A stretch of DNA of 64,000 nt from NCBI RefSeq assembly GCF_025252405.1, contig NZ_CP104307.1:2108001-2172000 (forward strand), written 5' to 3'. A program made the position numbers and the translations under genes. This document shows positions 42,029-50,661 of the stretch, in pieces. The stretch comes from Flavobacterium sp. TR2 (GTDB lineage Bacteria > Bacteroidota > Bacteroidia > Flavobacteriales > Flavobacteriaceae). Below the pieces are notes generated by a model. It was given only the letters and a program-made list of their open reading frames with translations, made no database searches and was not told the DNA's origin. The first letter of the stretch is position 1. Each line of letters opens with the position of its first letter.

Positions 42029-43273
42029 TTATCCGATCAATTGCGTAAACAAATCCTGATTGTCATTCAGATATTGAAATTCAAAGCCATTTTCGGTCAT
42101 TTTCAGCTTGATTGGCATAATATCATTTTTGTTTTTCAATTCTAAACCAACCACAACAGAACCTACTTCGCGACTGTTTTTCTTAGCAAATTGAAAATAC
42201 GTGATGTCATCGTCGGGACCTAAAATATTATTGACAAATTCTTTTAAAGCTCCTGGGCGCTGCGGAAACTGAATCATAAAATAATGCATTAAACCTTCAT
42301 AAAGCAAAGAGCGCTCTTTTATTTCGGCAGTTCTTTCAATGTCGTTATTGCTTCCGCTTACAATGCAGACTACATTTTTGCCTTTAATTTTATCCTTATA
42401 AAAATCCAGAGCAGCAATTGTTAGAGCTCCTGCAGGTTCTACCACCATTGCTTCTTCATTGTATAATCTTAAAATTGTAGTGCAGACTTTGCCTTCTGGA
42501 ACCAGAATAATATCTTCCAAATTGTAGCGGCAGATTTCAAAAGTCTTGTCCCCAACTTGTTTTACGGCTGCACCATCTACAAACTTATCGATTGTTTTTA
42601 ATGGCGTATTTTTGTTTTCTTCAATTGAAGTTTTCATCGAAGGAGCACCTTTTGGCTCAACACCGATTATTTTTGTGTGCGGACTTAAATGCTTAAAAAC
42701 TTCTGATAGGCCAGAAGCTAATCCGCCACCGCCAATTGGAACAAAAACATAGTCGATTGGCTCTTTAAAACTTTCTAAAATTTCTAATCCGACAGTTCCT
42801 TGTCCAGCGATTACTTTTTCATCATCAAAAGGATGGATAAAAGTTTTATGATTTTTGATGGCATCAGCAGTTGCCGAAGCATAAGCATCATCAAAAGTAT
42901 CTCCAGTTAAAACAATTTCGACAAACGATTTTCCAAACAATTGAACCTGCTTTACTTTTTGTTTTGGAGTGGTTTTGGGCATATAGATTTTACCATGAAT
43001 CTTTAAAAGATTGCACGAATAGGCAACACCTTGAGCATGATTGCCTGCGCTGGCGCATACTGTTCCGTTTGCTTTTTCTTTTTCGTTTAACGAAGAAATT
43101 TTATTATAAGCGCCTCTAATTTTATAGGAACGAACGATTTGCAAATCTTCTCTTTTTAGTAAAATAGTCGATTCAAATTCGTCTGAAAGATTCAAATTTT
43201 GGGTTAAAGGCGTGGCGGCAACTACATTTTCGAGATGCTTCTTTGCATTAAGTACTTCTTCAAATAAACTCAT
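42029..43273 (-). CDS. ilvA: Threonine ammonia-lyase (biosynthetic)
   Basis: The 414-residue enzyme deaminates threonine to 2-oxobutanoate, the first step towards isoleucine. It is a PLP fold type II protein with the PLP lysine in VRSYKIRGAYNKI, the phosphate-binding GGGGLASGL, and CASAGNHAQGVAYSC. A C-terminal ACT-like regulatory domain (about 320-414) starts LMHYFMIQFPQRPGALKEF. One regulatory domain rather than two is usual for this Bacteroidota form. The gene is preceded by an Ile-codon-rich leader peptide and a terminator, a standard attenuation layout, so isoleucyl-tRNA supply controls it. Confidence 0.95.
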   Translation of the reverse strand: MSLFEEVLNAKKHLENVVAATPLTQNLNLSDEFESTILLKREDLQIVRSYKIRGAYNKISSLNEKEKANGTVCASAGNHAQGVAYSCNLLKIHGKIYMPKTTPKQKVKQVQLFGKSFVEIVLTGDTFDDAYASATADAIKNHKTFIHPFDDEKVIAGQGTVGLEILESFKEPIDYVFVPIGGGGLASGLSEVFKHLSPHTKIIGVEPKGAPSMKTSIEENKNTPLKTIDKFVDGAAVKQVGDKTFEICRYNLEDIILVPEGKVCTTILRLYNEEAMVVEPAGALTIAALDFYKDKIKGKNVVCIVSGSNNDIERTAEIKERSLLYEGLMHYFMIQFPQRPGALKEFVNNILGPDDDITYFQFAKKNSREVGSVVVGLELKNKNDIMPIKLKMTENGFEFQYLNDNQDLFTQLIG

Positions 43274-43289
43274 GATGTTTTGTTTTTTT

Positions 43290-43333
43290 GCCGCGAATTA
43301 TACAGATTCATGCTAATTTGTATAATTCGTGGC
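43290..43333. repeat. Inverted repeat of the CACGAATT family in the ilvA leader
   Basis: GCCGCGAATTATACA (43290-43304) and TGTATAATTCGTGGC (43319-43333) pair with one mismatch. It lies between the attenuator terminator and the ilvA start. Confidence 0.6.
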
Positions 43334-43350
43334 GGCTTTTTAATTATTCT

Positions 43351-43380
43351 TAAAATAAAAAACCTCCCAATTGGGAGGTT
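43351..43380 (-). terminator. Attenuator terminator of ilvA
   Basis: AACCTCCCAATTGGGAGGTT (43361-43380) is a perfect 8-bp stem with an AATT loop. On the minus strand it is followed by TTTTATTTT. It stands between the leader peptide and ilvA. Its 5' half can alternatively pair with the leader segment at 43413-43419, which would be the antiterminator. Confidence 0.8.
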
Positions 43381-43412
43381 CTTATACATTATATTTCACA
43401 AACTTATATAAC

Positions 43413-43443
43413 ACCTCGCCATTATTGCTGAATTGCAATAATG
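43413..43443 (-). promoter_or_regulatory. Pause hairpin and antiterminator segment of the ilvA leader
   Basis: On the minus strand CATTATTGC-AATTCA-GCAATAATG (43420-43443) is a perfect 9-bp stem overlapping the last Ile codons and stop of the leader peptide. The following GCGAGGT (43413-43419) is complementary at six of seven positions to ACCTCCC of the terminator. This fits 1:2, 2:3 and 3:4 pairing in transcription attenuation. Confidence 0.65.
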
Positions 43444-43481
43444 CTGATAATAGCGATAATAATGTTGTTAAAGTTTTTCAT
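43422..43481 (-). CDS. ilvA leader peptide, isoleucine-rich
   Basis: A 19-residue frame begins at ATG 43481-43479 and ends at TAA 43422-43424. It encodes MKNFNNIIIAIISIIAIQQ, in which eight of nineteen residues are isoleucine. Such peptides precede branched-chain amino acid genes and measure charged tRNA-Ile through ribosome stalling. The stop lies inside the pause hairpin and a terminator follows 42 bases later. It has a -7 box (TACATTTG) 20 bases upstream. Confidence 0.85.
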   Translation of the reverse strand: MKNFNNIIIAIISIIAIQQ

Positions 43482-43501
43482 TTTTTATACTAATTGAATA
43501 G

Positions 43502-43509
43502 CAAATGTA
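43502..43509 (-). promoter_or_regulatory. -7 box of the ilvA leader transcript
   Basis: On the minus strand TACATTTG fits TAnnTTTG and lies 20 bases before the leader-peptide ATG. Confidence 0.6.
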
Positions 43510-43514
43510 AATAA

Positions 43515-44051
43515 TTATTTTTTTACTGGAGGATATTGAGCTAAAATTTTGCCTACAAACTCAGCAATTTTTTCATCCTTTTTATCGATGTTTCTTGTCA
43601 AAGTCCCAACGCCTTCACCTTGCCAGATCATTTCTTTCTTTTTAGCATCGATTAAATCAATATACAAAGTACCTTCAGTAGAAGTAGAAACTGTAGTTTG
43701 TCCTCCATACATCATGTAAGGATTCCAGCCCCAGCCCCAGCCATAACCCCAGCCAGCAGTAAATTGGTTTACATCTACTTGTTCTCTTGACTTAGTAAAA
43801 ATATTTACCAGTAAGTCAGGATTTTCGCTTTTGGTAAAGCCTTTAGCCTGCATTTGATCATCAATCGCGCGTAGGATTCTTCTTTTGTCTAAATCTGATA
43901 TCTCGACCTTGTCAATTCCGGGCTTGAAATAGGCGTATGTTTTATAAGGCGTAAAATCGACAGTTTTGTCATAATCAGAATAAACGGTCACAGTGCTGCA
44001 TGAAGCAAATACAAACAGCAGTAAAAACGGAATTAACTTTAGTGTTTTCAT
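43515..44051 (-). CDS. DUF4136 lipoprotein
   Basis: The 178-residue protein has a lipoprotein signal peptide (LIPFLLLFVFASCS) and a DUF4136 domain with TVTVYSDYDKTVDFTPYKTYAYF, LLVNIFTKSREQV and a Gly/Trp-rich loop GWGYGWGWGWNPY. LYIDLIDAKKKEMIWQGEGVGTL follows. It would sit in the outer membrane, facing the periplasm. The start is ATG 44049-44051; a longer in-frame extension upstream reads CHPERSRR and is repeat sequence, not protein. The family function is unknown. Confidence 0.85.
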   Translation of the reverse strand: MKTLKLIPFLLLFVFASCSTVTVYSDYDKTVDFTPYKTYAYFKPGIDKVEISDLDKRRILRAIDDQMQAKGFTKSENPDLLVNIFTKSREQVDVNQFTAGWGYGWGWGWNPYMMYGGQTTVSTSTEGTLYIDLIDAKKKEMIWQGEGVGTLTRNIDKKDEKIAEFVGKILAQYPPVKK

Positions 44052-44079
44052 ATTAAAAGAAATTAGTTGTTCTTGTTTT

Positions 44080-44142
44080 GTCAGGTTGAGCGAAGTCGAA
44101 ACCCGTTCTATAAGCCTTCGACTTCGCTCAGGATGACATGAC
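44080..44142. repeat. HPERSRR-type inverted repeat
   Basis: GTTGAGCGAAGTCGAA (44087-44102) and TTCGACTTCGCTCAGGATGA (44117 onwards) are inverted copies with TGTCA at both ends. This is the widespread palindromic element whose translation reads CHPERSRR. It lies between the DUF4136 gene and hutU. Confidence 0.8.
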
Positions 44143-44163
44143 ATTGTAATTTATGAACTTAAA

Positions 44164-46140
44164 TTAAAGTAAACTTTCGTCAACTAAATTTGGCAAAGTA
44201 ACTTTTAGTAGCGGCTCAACTTCCATAGCTCTTTTTATAGCAAAAACAGCACCTTCATTTCGAGCCCAGCTTCTTCTTGAAATTCCGTTATTCACATCCC
44301 AGAAAAGCATTGATGCTAAACGTTTTGAAGCCTCTGTAGAACCATCAAGAACCATACCAAAGCCACCATTTATAACTTCTCCCCAGCCAACGCCGCCGCC
44401 ATTATGAATAGAAACCCAAGTTGCACCTCTAAAGCTGTCTCCAATAACATTATGAATCGCCATATCGGCCGTAAAACGTGATCCGTCGTAAATATTCGAT
44501 GTTTCTCTATAAGGAGAATCCGTTCCAGAAACGTCATGATGGTCGCGTCCTAAAACTACAGCGCCAATTTCGCCTTTTGCAATGGCTTGATTGAAGGCTT
44601 CCGCAATTTTGATTCTTCCTTCGGCATCAGCATACAAGATTCGGGCTTGCGAACCTACAACCAGTTTGTTTTCTTGTGCGCCTTTAATCCATTTAATGTT
44701 ATCCTGCATTTGCTGCTGAATTTCATTTGGAGCAGTTTCGGCCATTTTTTCTAAAACTTCACAAGCAATGGCATCTGTTTTTAGTAAATCTTCGGGTTTT
44801 CCAGAAGTACAAACCCAACGGAAAGGTCCAAAACCGTAATCAAAACACATTGGTCCCATAATATCCTGAACGTAACTTGGATACTTAAAATCGATATTAT
44901 TTTCTGCCATTACATCTGCACCAGCGCGAGAAGCCTCTAATAAAAAGGCATTTCCGTAATCAAAGAAATACGTTCCTTTTGCAGTATGTTTGTTGATTGC
45001 ATCGGCTTGTCGGCGTAAACTTTCCTGAACTTTTTCTTTGAATAATTCGGGATTTTCGGCCATCATCTGATTTGCATCTTCAAACGAAGTACCTGCGGGA
45101 TAATAACCGCCAGCCCACGGATTGTGAAGTGAAGTCTGGTCTGAACCTAAATCAATTTTTATGTTTTCCTGATCAAAACGTTCCCATACATCAACCACAT
45201 TTCCTAAATAAGCAATCGAAACGGTTTCTTTGTTGGCTTTTGCCAAATTTACTCTGGCAACCAATTCGTCTGTAGAGGTTACCACTTCATTAATCCATCC
45301 CTGATCGTGACGAATTTTAGTAATCTTCGGATTTACCTCAGCGCAAACCGTAATGCAGCCAGCAATATTTCCGGCTTTTGGCTGAGCGCCAGACATACCG
45401 CCAAGGCCAGAAGTAACAAATAAGTTTCCTTCAGGATTTAGTTTTATTTTTCTGAAACCATTCAAAACCGTAATCGTAGTTCCGTGAACAATTCCCTGAG
45501 GGCCAATGTACATATAGCTTCCCGCGGTCATTTGACCGTATTGCGAAACTCCTAAAGCGTTCATTCTTTCCCAATCGTCAGGTTTAGAATAATTCGGGAT
45601 TACCATTCCGTTTGTAACTACAACTCTTGGCGCTTCTTTATGAGAAGGAAATAATCCCATCGGGTGACCAGAATACATCGTTAAAGTCTGCTCATCTGTC
45701 ATTTCAGACAAATATTGCATGGTCAATAAATACTGCGCCCAGTTTTGGAAAACAGCCCCATTTCCGCCATACGTAATTAATTCGTGAGGATGCTGTGCCA
45801 CCGCATAATCCAAATTGTTCTGGATCATGTGCATAATCGCTTTTGCCTGCAATGATTTTCCTGGATATTCATCAATTGGTCTTGCGTACATTTTATAATC
45901 TGGACGAAGACGATACATATAAATACGCCCGTAAGTTTCTAATTCTTCCGAAAACTCAGGAAGCAATTCAGCGTGGTGTTTTGGATCAAAGTAGCGCAAA
46001 GCATTTTTCAGCGCCAGCTTTTTTTCTTCTGCCGAAAGGATTTCTTTTCGCTTCGGAGCATGATTAATCGCTAGATCGTAAGCTTGCTTTGGTGGCAATA
46101 TAGAAGGTATTCCTTGTTGTATTTGTTCTTTGAAAGTCAT
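44164..46140 (-). CDS. hutU: Urocanate hydratase (urocanase), long form
   Basis: The 658-residue enzyme converts urocanate to 4-imidazolone-5-propionate in histidine breakdown and uses tightly bound NAD as an electrophile. Clear blocks are ELITYGGNGAVFQNWAQYLLT, SGHPMGLFPS, GLGGMSGAQPKAGNIAG (NAD site), DYGFGPFRWVCTSG (conserved Cys) and NGGGVGWGEVINGGFG. It is about 100 residues longer than the usual 550-560, with extra sequence mainly at the N-terminus. No hutH, hutI or hutG is adjacent in the window. Confidence 0.95.
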   Translation of the reverse strand: MTFKEQIQQGIPSILPPKQAYDLAINHAPKRKEILSAEEKKLALKNALRYFDPKHHAELLPEFSEELETYGRIYMYRLRPDYKMYARPIDEYPGKSLQAKAIMHMIQNNLDYAVAQHPHELITYGGNGAVFQNWAQYLLTMQYLSEMTDEQTLTMYSGHPMGLFPSHKEAPRVVVTNGMVIPNYSKPDDWERMNALGVSQYGQMTAGSYMYIGPQGIVHGTTITVLNGFRKIKLNPEGNLFVTSGLGGMSGAQPKAGNIAGCITVCAEVNPKITKIRHDQGWINEVVTSTDELVARVNLAKANKETVSIAYLGNVVDVWERFDQENIKIDLGSDQTSLHNPWAGGYYPAGTSFEDANQMMAENPELFKEKVQESLRRQADAINKHTAKGTYFFDYGNAFLLEASRAGADVMAENNIDFKYPSYVQDIMGPMCFDYGFGPFRWVCTSGKPEDLLKTDAIACEVLEKMAETAPNEIQQQMQDNIKWIKGAQENKLVVGSQARILYADAEGRIKIAEAFNQAIAKGEIGAVVLGRDHHDVSGTDSPYRETSNIYDGSRFTADMAIHNVIGDSFRGATWVSIHNGGGVGWGEVINGGFGMVLDGSTEASKRLASMLFWDVNNGISRRSWARNEGAVFAIKRAMEVEPLLKVTLPNLVDESLL

Positions 46141-46731
46141 TTTTTTTAAGATTCTAAGGTGCTGAGGATCTAAGATGCTAAGGTATTGCAGTTAGATTAA
46201 CAACAGATTAATTTTTTGTTTTAATTGTATCGCCCCGCTGGGGCTTGAATGTGACCAACGTTTAAATAATTTCTATAAATATGTTGCTCCTAACGGAGCT
46301 AATGAAATAAGCCTTGGAAAGGCAAAATATTTAGAAAAAATTTTAGTCACCAATTTAAAAGCCTTGGAAAGGCGTAATATTTATAGAAAATAATAATCAC
46401 CTAATACAAAAGCTCCAGCGGAGCGAAATAGGAGGAAATGAATATTATCTAAGATATTTATGAAATTGTCACATTTTCTAATTTTAAATTGGAATTTGGA
46501 ATTTAAAAATTTGGATTTTATTTTAATTATCTCATTTTCAAATTGACTCATTGGCAAATTGTCACATTTTTTAATTAAAAAAAGCTAAGGATAGCGGATA
46601 TCCGACCTATGATAGGACTTGTGGATTTTGATCCTGAATTTTCGTGAATGGATATCCATTTTATAATTTTAGATTATTGATTTTAGATTGGAATTTATTT
46701 AAATTATCGAATTGGCACATTTTCAAATTTT
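46141..46731. repeat. 590-base gap filled with several repeat families
   Basis: Five short palindromes are seen: GCCCCGCTGGGGC (46232), GCTCCTAACGGAGC (46286), GCCTTGGAAAGGC (46311 and 46361) and GCTCCAGCGGAGC (46412). Several AATTGTCACATTTTCTAATT-like motifs follow (46466-46735), with two GGATAT-centred palindromes near 46599 and 46650. I see no gene here. The block must contain the hutU promoter. Confidence 0.65.
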
Positions 46732-46917
46732 CTAATTCGCTTTCTTTCTTATTTCTCCTGTTCTCTTATCAAATCCGTAAGGACAATGCCTGCAGCCGCT
46801 TTTACAGCAGTAGCCGCGTTTTAAATGATGTTTTTCAGTAAAGCATTTGTAACCTTCGGGCGTATAGTAAAAATCTTCTCCTTCGATTAATTTATTTTCA
46901 TTACTTTGCTCTTTCAT
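46732..46917 (-). CDS. DUF5522 small Cys-rich protein
   Basis: The 61-residue protein reads GEDFYYTPEGYKCFTEKHHL, then RGYCCKSGCRHCPYGF. Four clustered cysteines in CC-x3-C-x2-C, preceded by an isolated Cys and a His pair, could bind zinc or an iron-sulfur cluster. It matches the DUF5522 family, short proteins common in Bacteroidota and also fused to oxidoreductases. Start and stop are clear. Function is unknown. Confidence 0.85.
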   Translation of the reverse strand: MKEQSNENKLIEGEDFYYTPEGYKCFTEKHHLKRGYCCKSGCRHCPYGFDKRTGEIRKKAN

Positions 46918-47032
46918 AAATCTGCTTCGCGTTCCTTTTCGAATAATTAAAAATCAAAAATAAAAATATTTGATTATGATTTTATTGAAATCGAACAATT
47001 TTATAGCTACAAATTTATAAATTTTACAGCCA

Positions 47033-47374
47033 ATGTTTCTGATTGTTGCCAAATATTTAATTCCAAAAGGATATCGAGGAATGGCTGTATTTCCATTTGT
47101 TTTGGTGAAATATGATTTTGATAAAGCAAATGGAGTTTTTGTTAATCATGAAAAAATACATTTGCGGCAACAACTGGAAATGCTGATTCTGCCATTTTTC
47201 ATTTGGTATGTTTTGGAATTTTCAATTCGTTTAATCCAATACAAAAACAAAGATTTGGCCTACCGAAACATCAGCTTTGAAAGGGAAGCCTATACAAACG
47301 AAACCGATTTGAATTATCTCAAAAAAAGATCATTTTTTCAGTTTTTGAATTACCTGAAAAGCAATAAGCAATAG
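47033..47374 (+). CDS. Small membrane protein with HExxH motif
   Basis: The 113-residue protein has a short N-terminal hydrophobic stretch, the sequence VNHEKIHLRQQLEM (HExxH, residues about 42-46), a membrane helix (LILPFFIWYVLEFSIRLI) and then SFEREAYTNE, where a Glu could be a third zinc ligand. This order resembles membrane gluzincins such as M48/M56 proteases in miniature, but no known family is recognised. It is expressed towards the PLP-enzyme gene 79 bases downstream. Confidence 0.7.
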   Translation: MFLIVAKYLIPKGYRGMAVFPFVLVKYDFDKANGVFVNHEKIHLRQQLEMLILPFFIWYVLEFSIRLIQYKNKDLAYRNISFEREAYTNETDLNYLKKRSFFQFLNYLKSNKQ

Positions 47375-47453
47375 GCAATAAGCTTTAAGCATAAAAAAAC
47401 AGATATGAATTGTAACTTTTGACTTTCGACTTTTGACTTTCAACTTAAAAAAA

Positions 47454-48362
47454 ATGAATCCAGTTTTCAATCAATCCATAAATATTCAGTTTCCGAATGC
47501 GATTTCTTTGACAATTAAACGCGAAGATTTAATTCATCCATTTGTTTCGGGAAATAAATTCAGAAAGCTGAAATATAATTTGCTTCAGGCGAAAGCCGAA
47601 AATAAAGACACTTTACTGACTTTTGGCGGCGCTTTTTCCAATCATATTGCAGCGGTGGCTTATGCAGGAAAAGAGCAGGGTTTTAAAACGATCGGAATCA
47701 TTCGCGGAGACGAACTTTTGGAGAAAATCGAAGAAAATCCGACGCTTAAATTTGCTCAGGAAAACGGAATGCAATTTGAATTTATTTCGAGAGAAGATTA
47801 TCGTTTAAAGAGTGAAGAATCTTTTGTTGAAAACCTTAAAAACAAGTTTGGCGATTTTTATTTGGTTCCAGAAGGCGGTACAAACGAATTAGCTGTAAAG
47901 GGCTGTGAAGAGATTTTGACAGATGAGGACTCGGCTTACGATTACGTTTGCTGTGCGGTTGGAACAGGTGGCACGATTTCGGGATTAATTAATAGTTCGC
48001 TGTTAAATCAGAAAATTTTGGGTTTTCCAGCTTTAAAAGGTGACTTTTTAAAGGATGAAATTCGTATTTTTGCAAAAAAAGATAACTGGAATTTAATTTC
48101 TGACTATCATTTTGGAGGTTATGGCAAGATAAATTTAGAATTAATTGAATTTATTAATGCTTTTTTTGAAAAAACAAAAGTGCCTTTAGATCCAATTTAT
48201 ACGGGGAAGATGGTTTTTGGCGTTATAGATTTAATCGGCAAAAAATATTTTCCTGCAAATTCAAAAATTCTACTCATTCACACAGGCGGATTGCAGGGAA
48301 TTGACGGAATGAATATAAAGTTGAAGCAGAAGAAATTACCAATACTTAAAACCAATGATTAA
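47454..48362 (+). CDS. PLP-dependent D-cysteine desulfhydrase / ACC deaminase family
   Basis: The 302-residue protein is a fold type II PLP enzyme: REDLIHPFVSGNKFRKLKYN contains the PLP lysine (GNKFRKLK), TFGGAFSNHIAAVAYAG follows, and GTGGTISGL binds the phosphate. The family degrades D-cysteine to pyruvate, sulfide and ammonia, or rarely 1-aminocyclopropane-1-carboxylate. I start at ATG 47454 since the upstream in-frame TTG lies in AT-rich repeat sequence. It overlaps the glucosaminidase gene by eight bases. Confidence 0.88.
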   Translation: MNPVFNQSINIQFPNAISLTIKREDLIHPFVSGNKFRKLKYNLLQAKAENKDTLLTFGGAFSNHIAAVAYAGKEQGFKTIGIIRGDELLEKIEENPTLKFAQENGMQFEFISREDYRLKSEESFVENLKNKFGDFYLVPEGGTNELAVKGCEEILTDEDSAYDYVCCAVGTGGTISGLINSSLLNQKILGFPALKGDFLKDEIRIFAKKDNWNLISDYHFGGYGKINLELIEFINAFFEKTKVPLDPIYTGKMVFGVIDLIGKKYFPANSKILLIHTGGLQGIDGMNIKLKQKKLPILKTND

Positions 48363-49254
48363 AAAAATTGTATTACTTCTCGTAATATTGGCTTTAGCAA
48401 GCTGCTCTTCTAGTAAGCCTGCCATCGCGACGACTAAAAAAGCGGCAGCAGTTCAAACTCGAACGGCTTCAGCAAAAAGAAATACTCCTGTTAAGCCAAT
48501 TGGTAAAAATTACCCTTCCACGAATAATACAACTGAGGTTATTCAATCTACATCAAAAACAGTTGTTACAAGCGATTTAATCAACAACTATATACTGCAA
48601 TACAAAGATATTGCGATGGGAAATATGAAGACTTACGGAATTCCTGCGAGTATTATTCTTGCGCAAGGAATTTTGGAGTCGGGTGCTGGAAAAGGCGATT
48701 TAGCTATTGAGGCCAATAATCATTTCGGAATAAAATGCCATAAAGATTGGCTGGGAGAAAGTGTCCGCCATGACGATGATTCGGCTCAGGAATGCTTTAG
48801 AAAGTATCCGCAGGCTTCAGAATCGTATAGAGATCACGCGTTATTTTTGGTTGGAAAAAAGAGATATGAGACATTATTCACTTACGAAAAAGATGATTAT
48901 AAAGCTTGGGCAAAAGGCTTAAGGGCAGCGGGTTACGCAACAGATCCTAAATATCCTGATAAATTAATCAGTTATATTGAGCGCTACAATCTGCATCAAT
49001 ATGATTGTCAGGTTACAGGAAGAAATTATGTGCCAATTAATACTTCGGCTCCACAAAAAAAAGCATCGTATGATGTTGCTTCTGATCCGAAGATCAATAT
49101 GAATCAATACGATCCGAATTTATATGAGGTTCAAAAAGGAGATACTTTGTATTCAATTTCAAAGAAATTCAATTTATTGGTTGAAGATTTAAAGAGAAAA
49201 AATAATCTGACTGATAATGCGATTTCAATCGGGCAGAGGCTTAAGGTTAAGTAA
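48355..49254 (+). CDS. LysM glucosaminidase lipoprotein
   Basis: The 299-residue protein has a lipoprotein signal (VLLLVILALASCSSS), a low-complexity linker rich in Lys, Thr and Ala (about 20-70), a glucosaminidase (GH73) domain (about 75-225; PASIILAQGILESGAGKGDLA and NNHFGIKCHKDW, with the catalytic Glu in LESG) and a C-terminal LysM domain (YEVQKGDTLYSISKKFNL). It cuts the glycan strand of murein and is anchored in the envelope. It overlaps the preceding gene by eight bases. Confidence 0.93.
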   Translation: MIKKIVLLLVILALASCSSSKPAIATTKKAAAVQTRTASAKRNTPVKPIGKNYPSTNNTTEVIQSTSKTVVTSDLINNYILQYKDIAMGNMKTYGIPASIILAQGILESGAGKGDLAIEANNHFGIKCHKDWLGESVRHDDDSAQECFRKYPQASESYRDHALFLVGKKRYETLFTYEKDDYKAWAKGLRAAGYATDPKYPDKLISYIERYNLHQYDCQVTGRNYVPINTSAPQKKASYDVASDPKINMNQYDPNLYEVQKGDTLYSISKKFNLLVEDLKRKNNLTDNAISIGQRLKVK

Positions 49255-49329
49255 TCAGTATTCAGGTTTTTAGTGTTCAGTCTCAGGTTTCAAACAATCT
49301 AAAATCTAATATCAGAAATCTAAAATTAA

Positions 49330-50616
49330 ATGTTATATAAAAGAAGTAGTCAGCTTTTTGCTGAAGCAGAAAAAGTAATTCCGGGAGGAGTAAATTCGCC
49401 AGTAAGAGCGTTTAAAGCGGTTGGCGGAACTCCGATTTTTGTAAAAAGTGCTAAGGGCGCTTATTTATATGATGAAGACGGAAACAAATTAATCGATTAT
49501 ATCAACTCTTGGGGGCCAATGGTTTTAGGCCACGCGTATGAGCCGGTTGTAGATGCTGTAATCGAAAAAGCAAAATTAGGAACGTCGTTTGGAATGCCAA
49601 CAGAATTGGAAACAGAAATTGCTGCTTTGGCCGTTTCTATGGTTCCGAATATTGATAAAATACGTTTTGTAAATTCTGGTACAGAAGCTTGCATGAGTGC
49701 AATTCGTCTGGCTCGCGGATTTACAAAAAGAGATAAAATCATCAAATTTGCAGGCTGCTACCACGGACATTCAGATTCATTTTTGATTCAGGCTGGAAGC
49801 GGGGCTGTAACTTTTGGTTCGCCAAATAGCCCAGGCGTTACGCAGGGAACGGCAAAAGATACTTTGTTGGCAAAATACAATGATTTAGAAAATGTAAAAA
49901 CATTAGTTGAAGCTAATAAAGGAGAAATTGCTGCGATTATTATTGAAGCAGTTGCTGGAAATATGGGATGTATTCCACCTGCAAAAGGTTTCTTAGAAGG
50001 TTTGAGAGAATTGTGTACAGCAAACGGAATCTTATTGATTTTTGATGAGGTTATGACAGGTTTCCGTTTAGCTCGCGGTGGAGTTCAGGAATTGTATGGA
50101 ATTGATGCTGATATCGTGACTTTTGGAAAAGTTATCGGCGGAGGACTTCCGGTTGGAGCTTTTGCTGCGAGAGAAGAAATCATGAATTATTTAGCGCCTC
50201 TTGGACCAGTTTATCAAGCAGGAACATTGTCAGGAAATCCGTTGGCAATGGCTGCTGGATATGCAATGTTGAAAGCGCTTGATTCAGACAGAGAAATTTT
50301 TACTCGTTTAGAAGAAAAAACAGCTTATTTAGAAGCAGGAATTGATAGGGTTTTAAAAGCTAATAATGTTGTATTTACAATCAATAGAGTGGGCTCTATG
50401 ATTTCTGTTCACTTTGACGCAGATCCAGTTACCGATTTTCAAACTGCTGCAAAAGGAGATAACGAAACGTTTAAGAAATTCTTCCACGGATTACTGCAAG
50501 AAGGCGTTTATATAGCGCCATCTGCATACGAAACGTGGTTTATTACAGATGCATTGACTTATGAAGATTTAGATTTTACAATCAATGCGATTGATAAGGT
50601 TTCAAAAACATTTTAA
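49330..50616 (+). CDS. hemL: Glutamate-1-semialdehyde 2,1-aminomutase
   Basis: The 428-residue enzyme makes 5-aminolevulinate for haem by the C5 pathway. It is a class III aminotransferase with [42 protein letters not shown] and the PLP lysine in [14 protein letters not shown]. The length is normal. It stands alone in a plus-strand position and ends in an intrinsic terminator. Confidence 0.97.
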   Translation: MLYKRSSQLFAEAEKVIPGGVNSPVRAFKAVGGTPIFVKSAKGAYLYDEDGNKLIDYINSWGPMVLGHAYEPVVDAVIEKAKLGTSFGMPTELETEIAALAVSMVPNIDKIRFVNSGTEACMSAIRLARGFTKRDKIIKFAGCYHGHSDSFLIQAGSGAVTFGSPNSPGVTQGTAKDTLLAKYNDLENVKTLVEANKGEIAAIIIEAVAGNMGCIPPAKGFLEGLRELCTANGILLIFDEVMTGFRLARGGVQELYGIDADIVTFGKVIGGGLPVGAFAAREEIMNYLAPLGPVYQAGTLSGNPLAMAAGYAMLKALDSDREIFTRLEEKTAYLEAGIDRVLKANNVVFTINRVGSMISVHFDADPVTDFQTAAKGDNETFKKFFHGLLQEGVYIAPSAYETWFITDALTYEDLDFTINAIDKVSKTF

Positions 50617-50619
50617 ATA

Positions 50620-50652
50620 AAAAAAAGAGGCTTCTAAAGCCTCTTTTTTTAT
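50620..50652. terminator. Terminator between convergent hemL and the next gene
   Basis: GAGGCTT-CTA-AAGCCTC (50627-50643) has A8 on one side and T8 on the other. Confidence 0.85.
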
Positions 50653-50661
50653 GCGTCAAAT

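Noticed and set aside
44052..44144. Longer start for the DUF4136 protein (CHPERSRR extension)
   Set aside because: The extension is a known type of palindromic repeat, and the lipoprotein signal begins at the internal Met.
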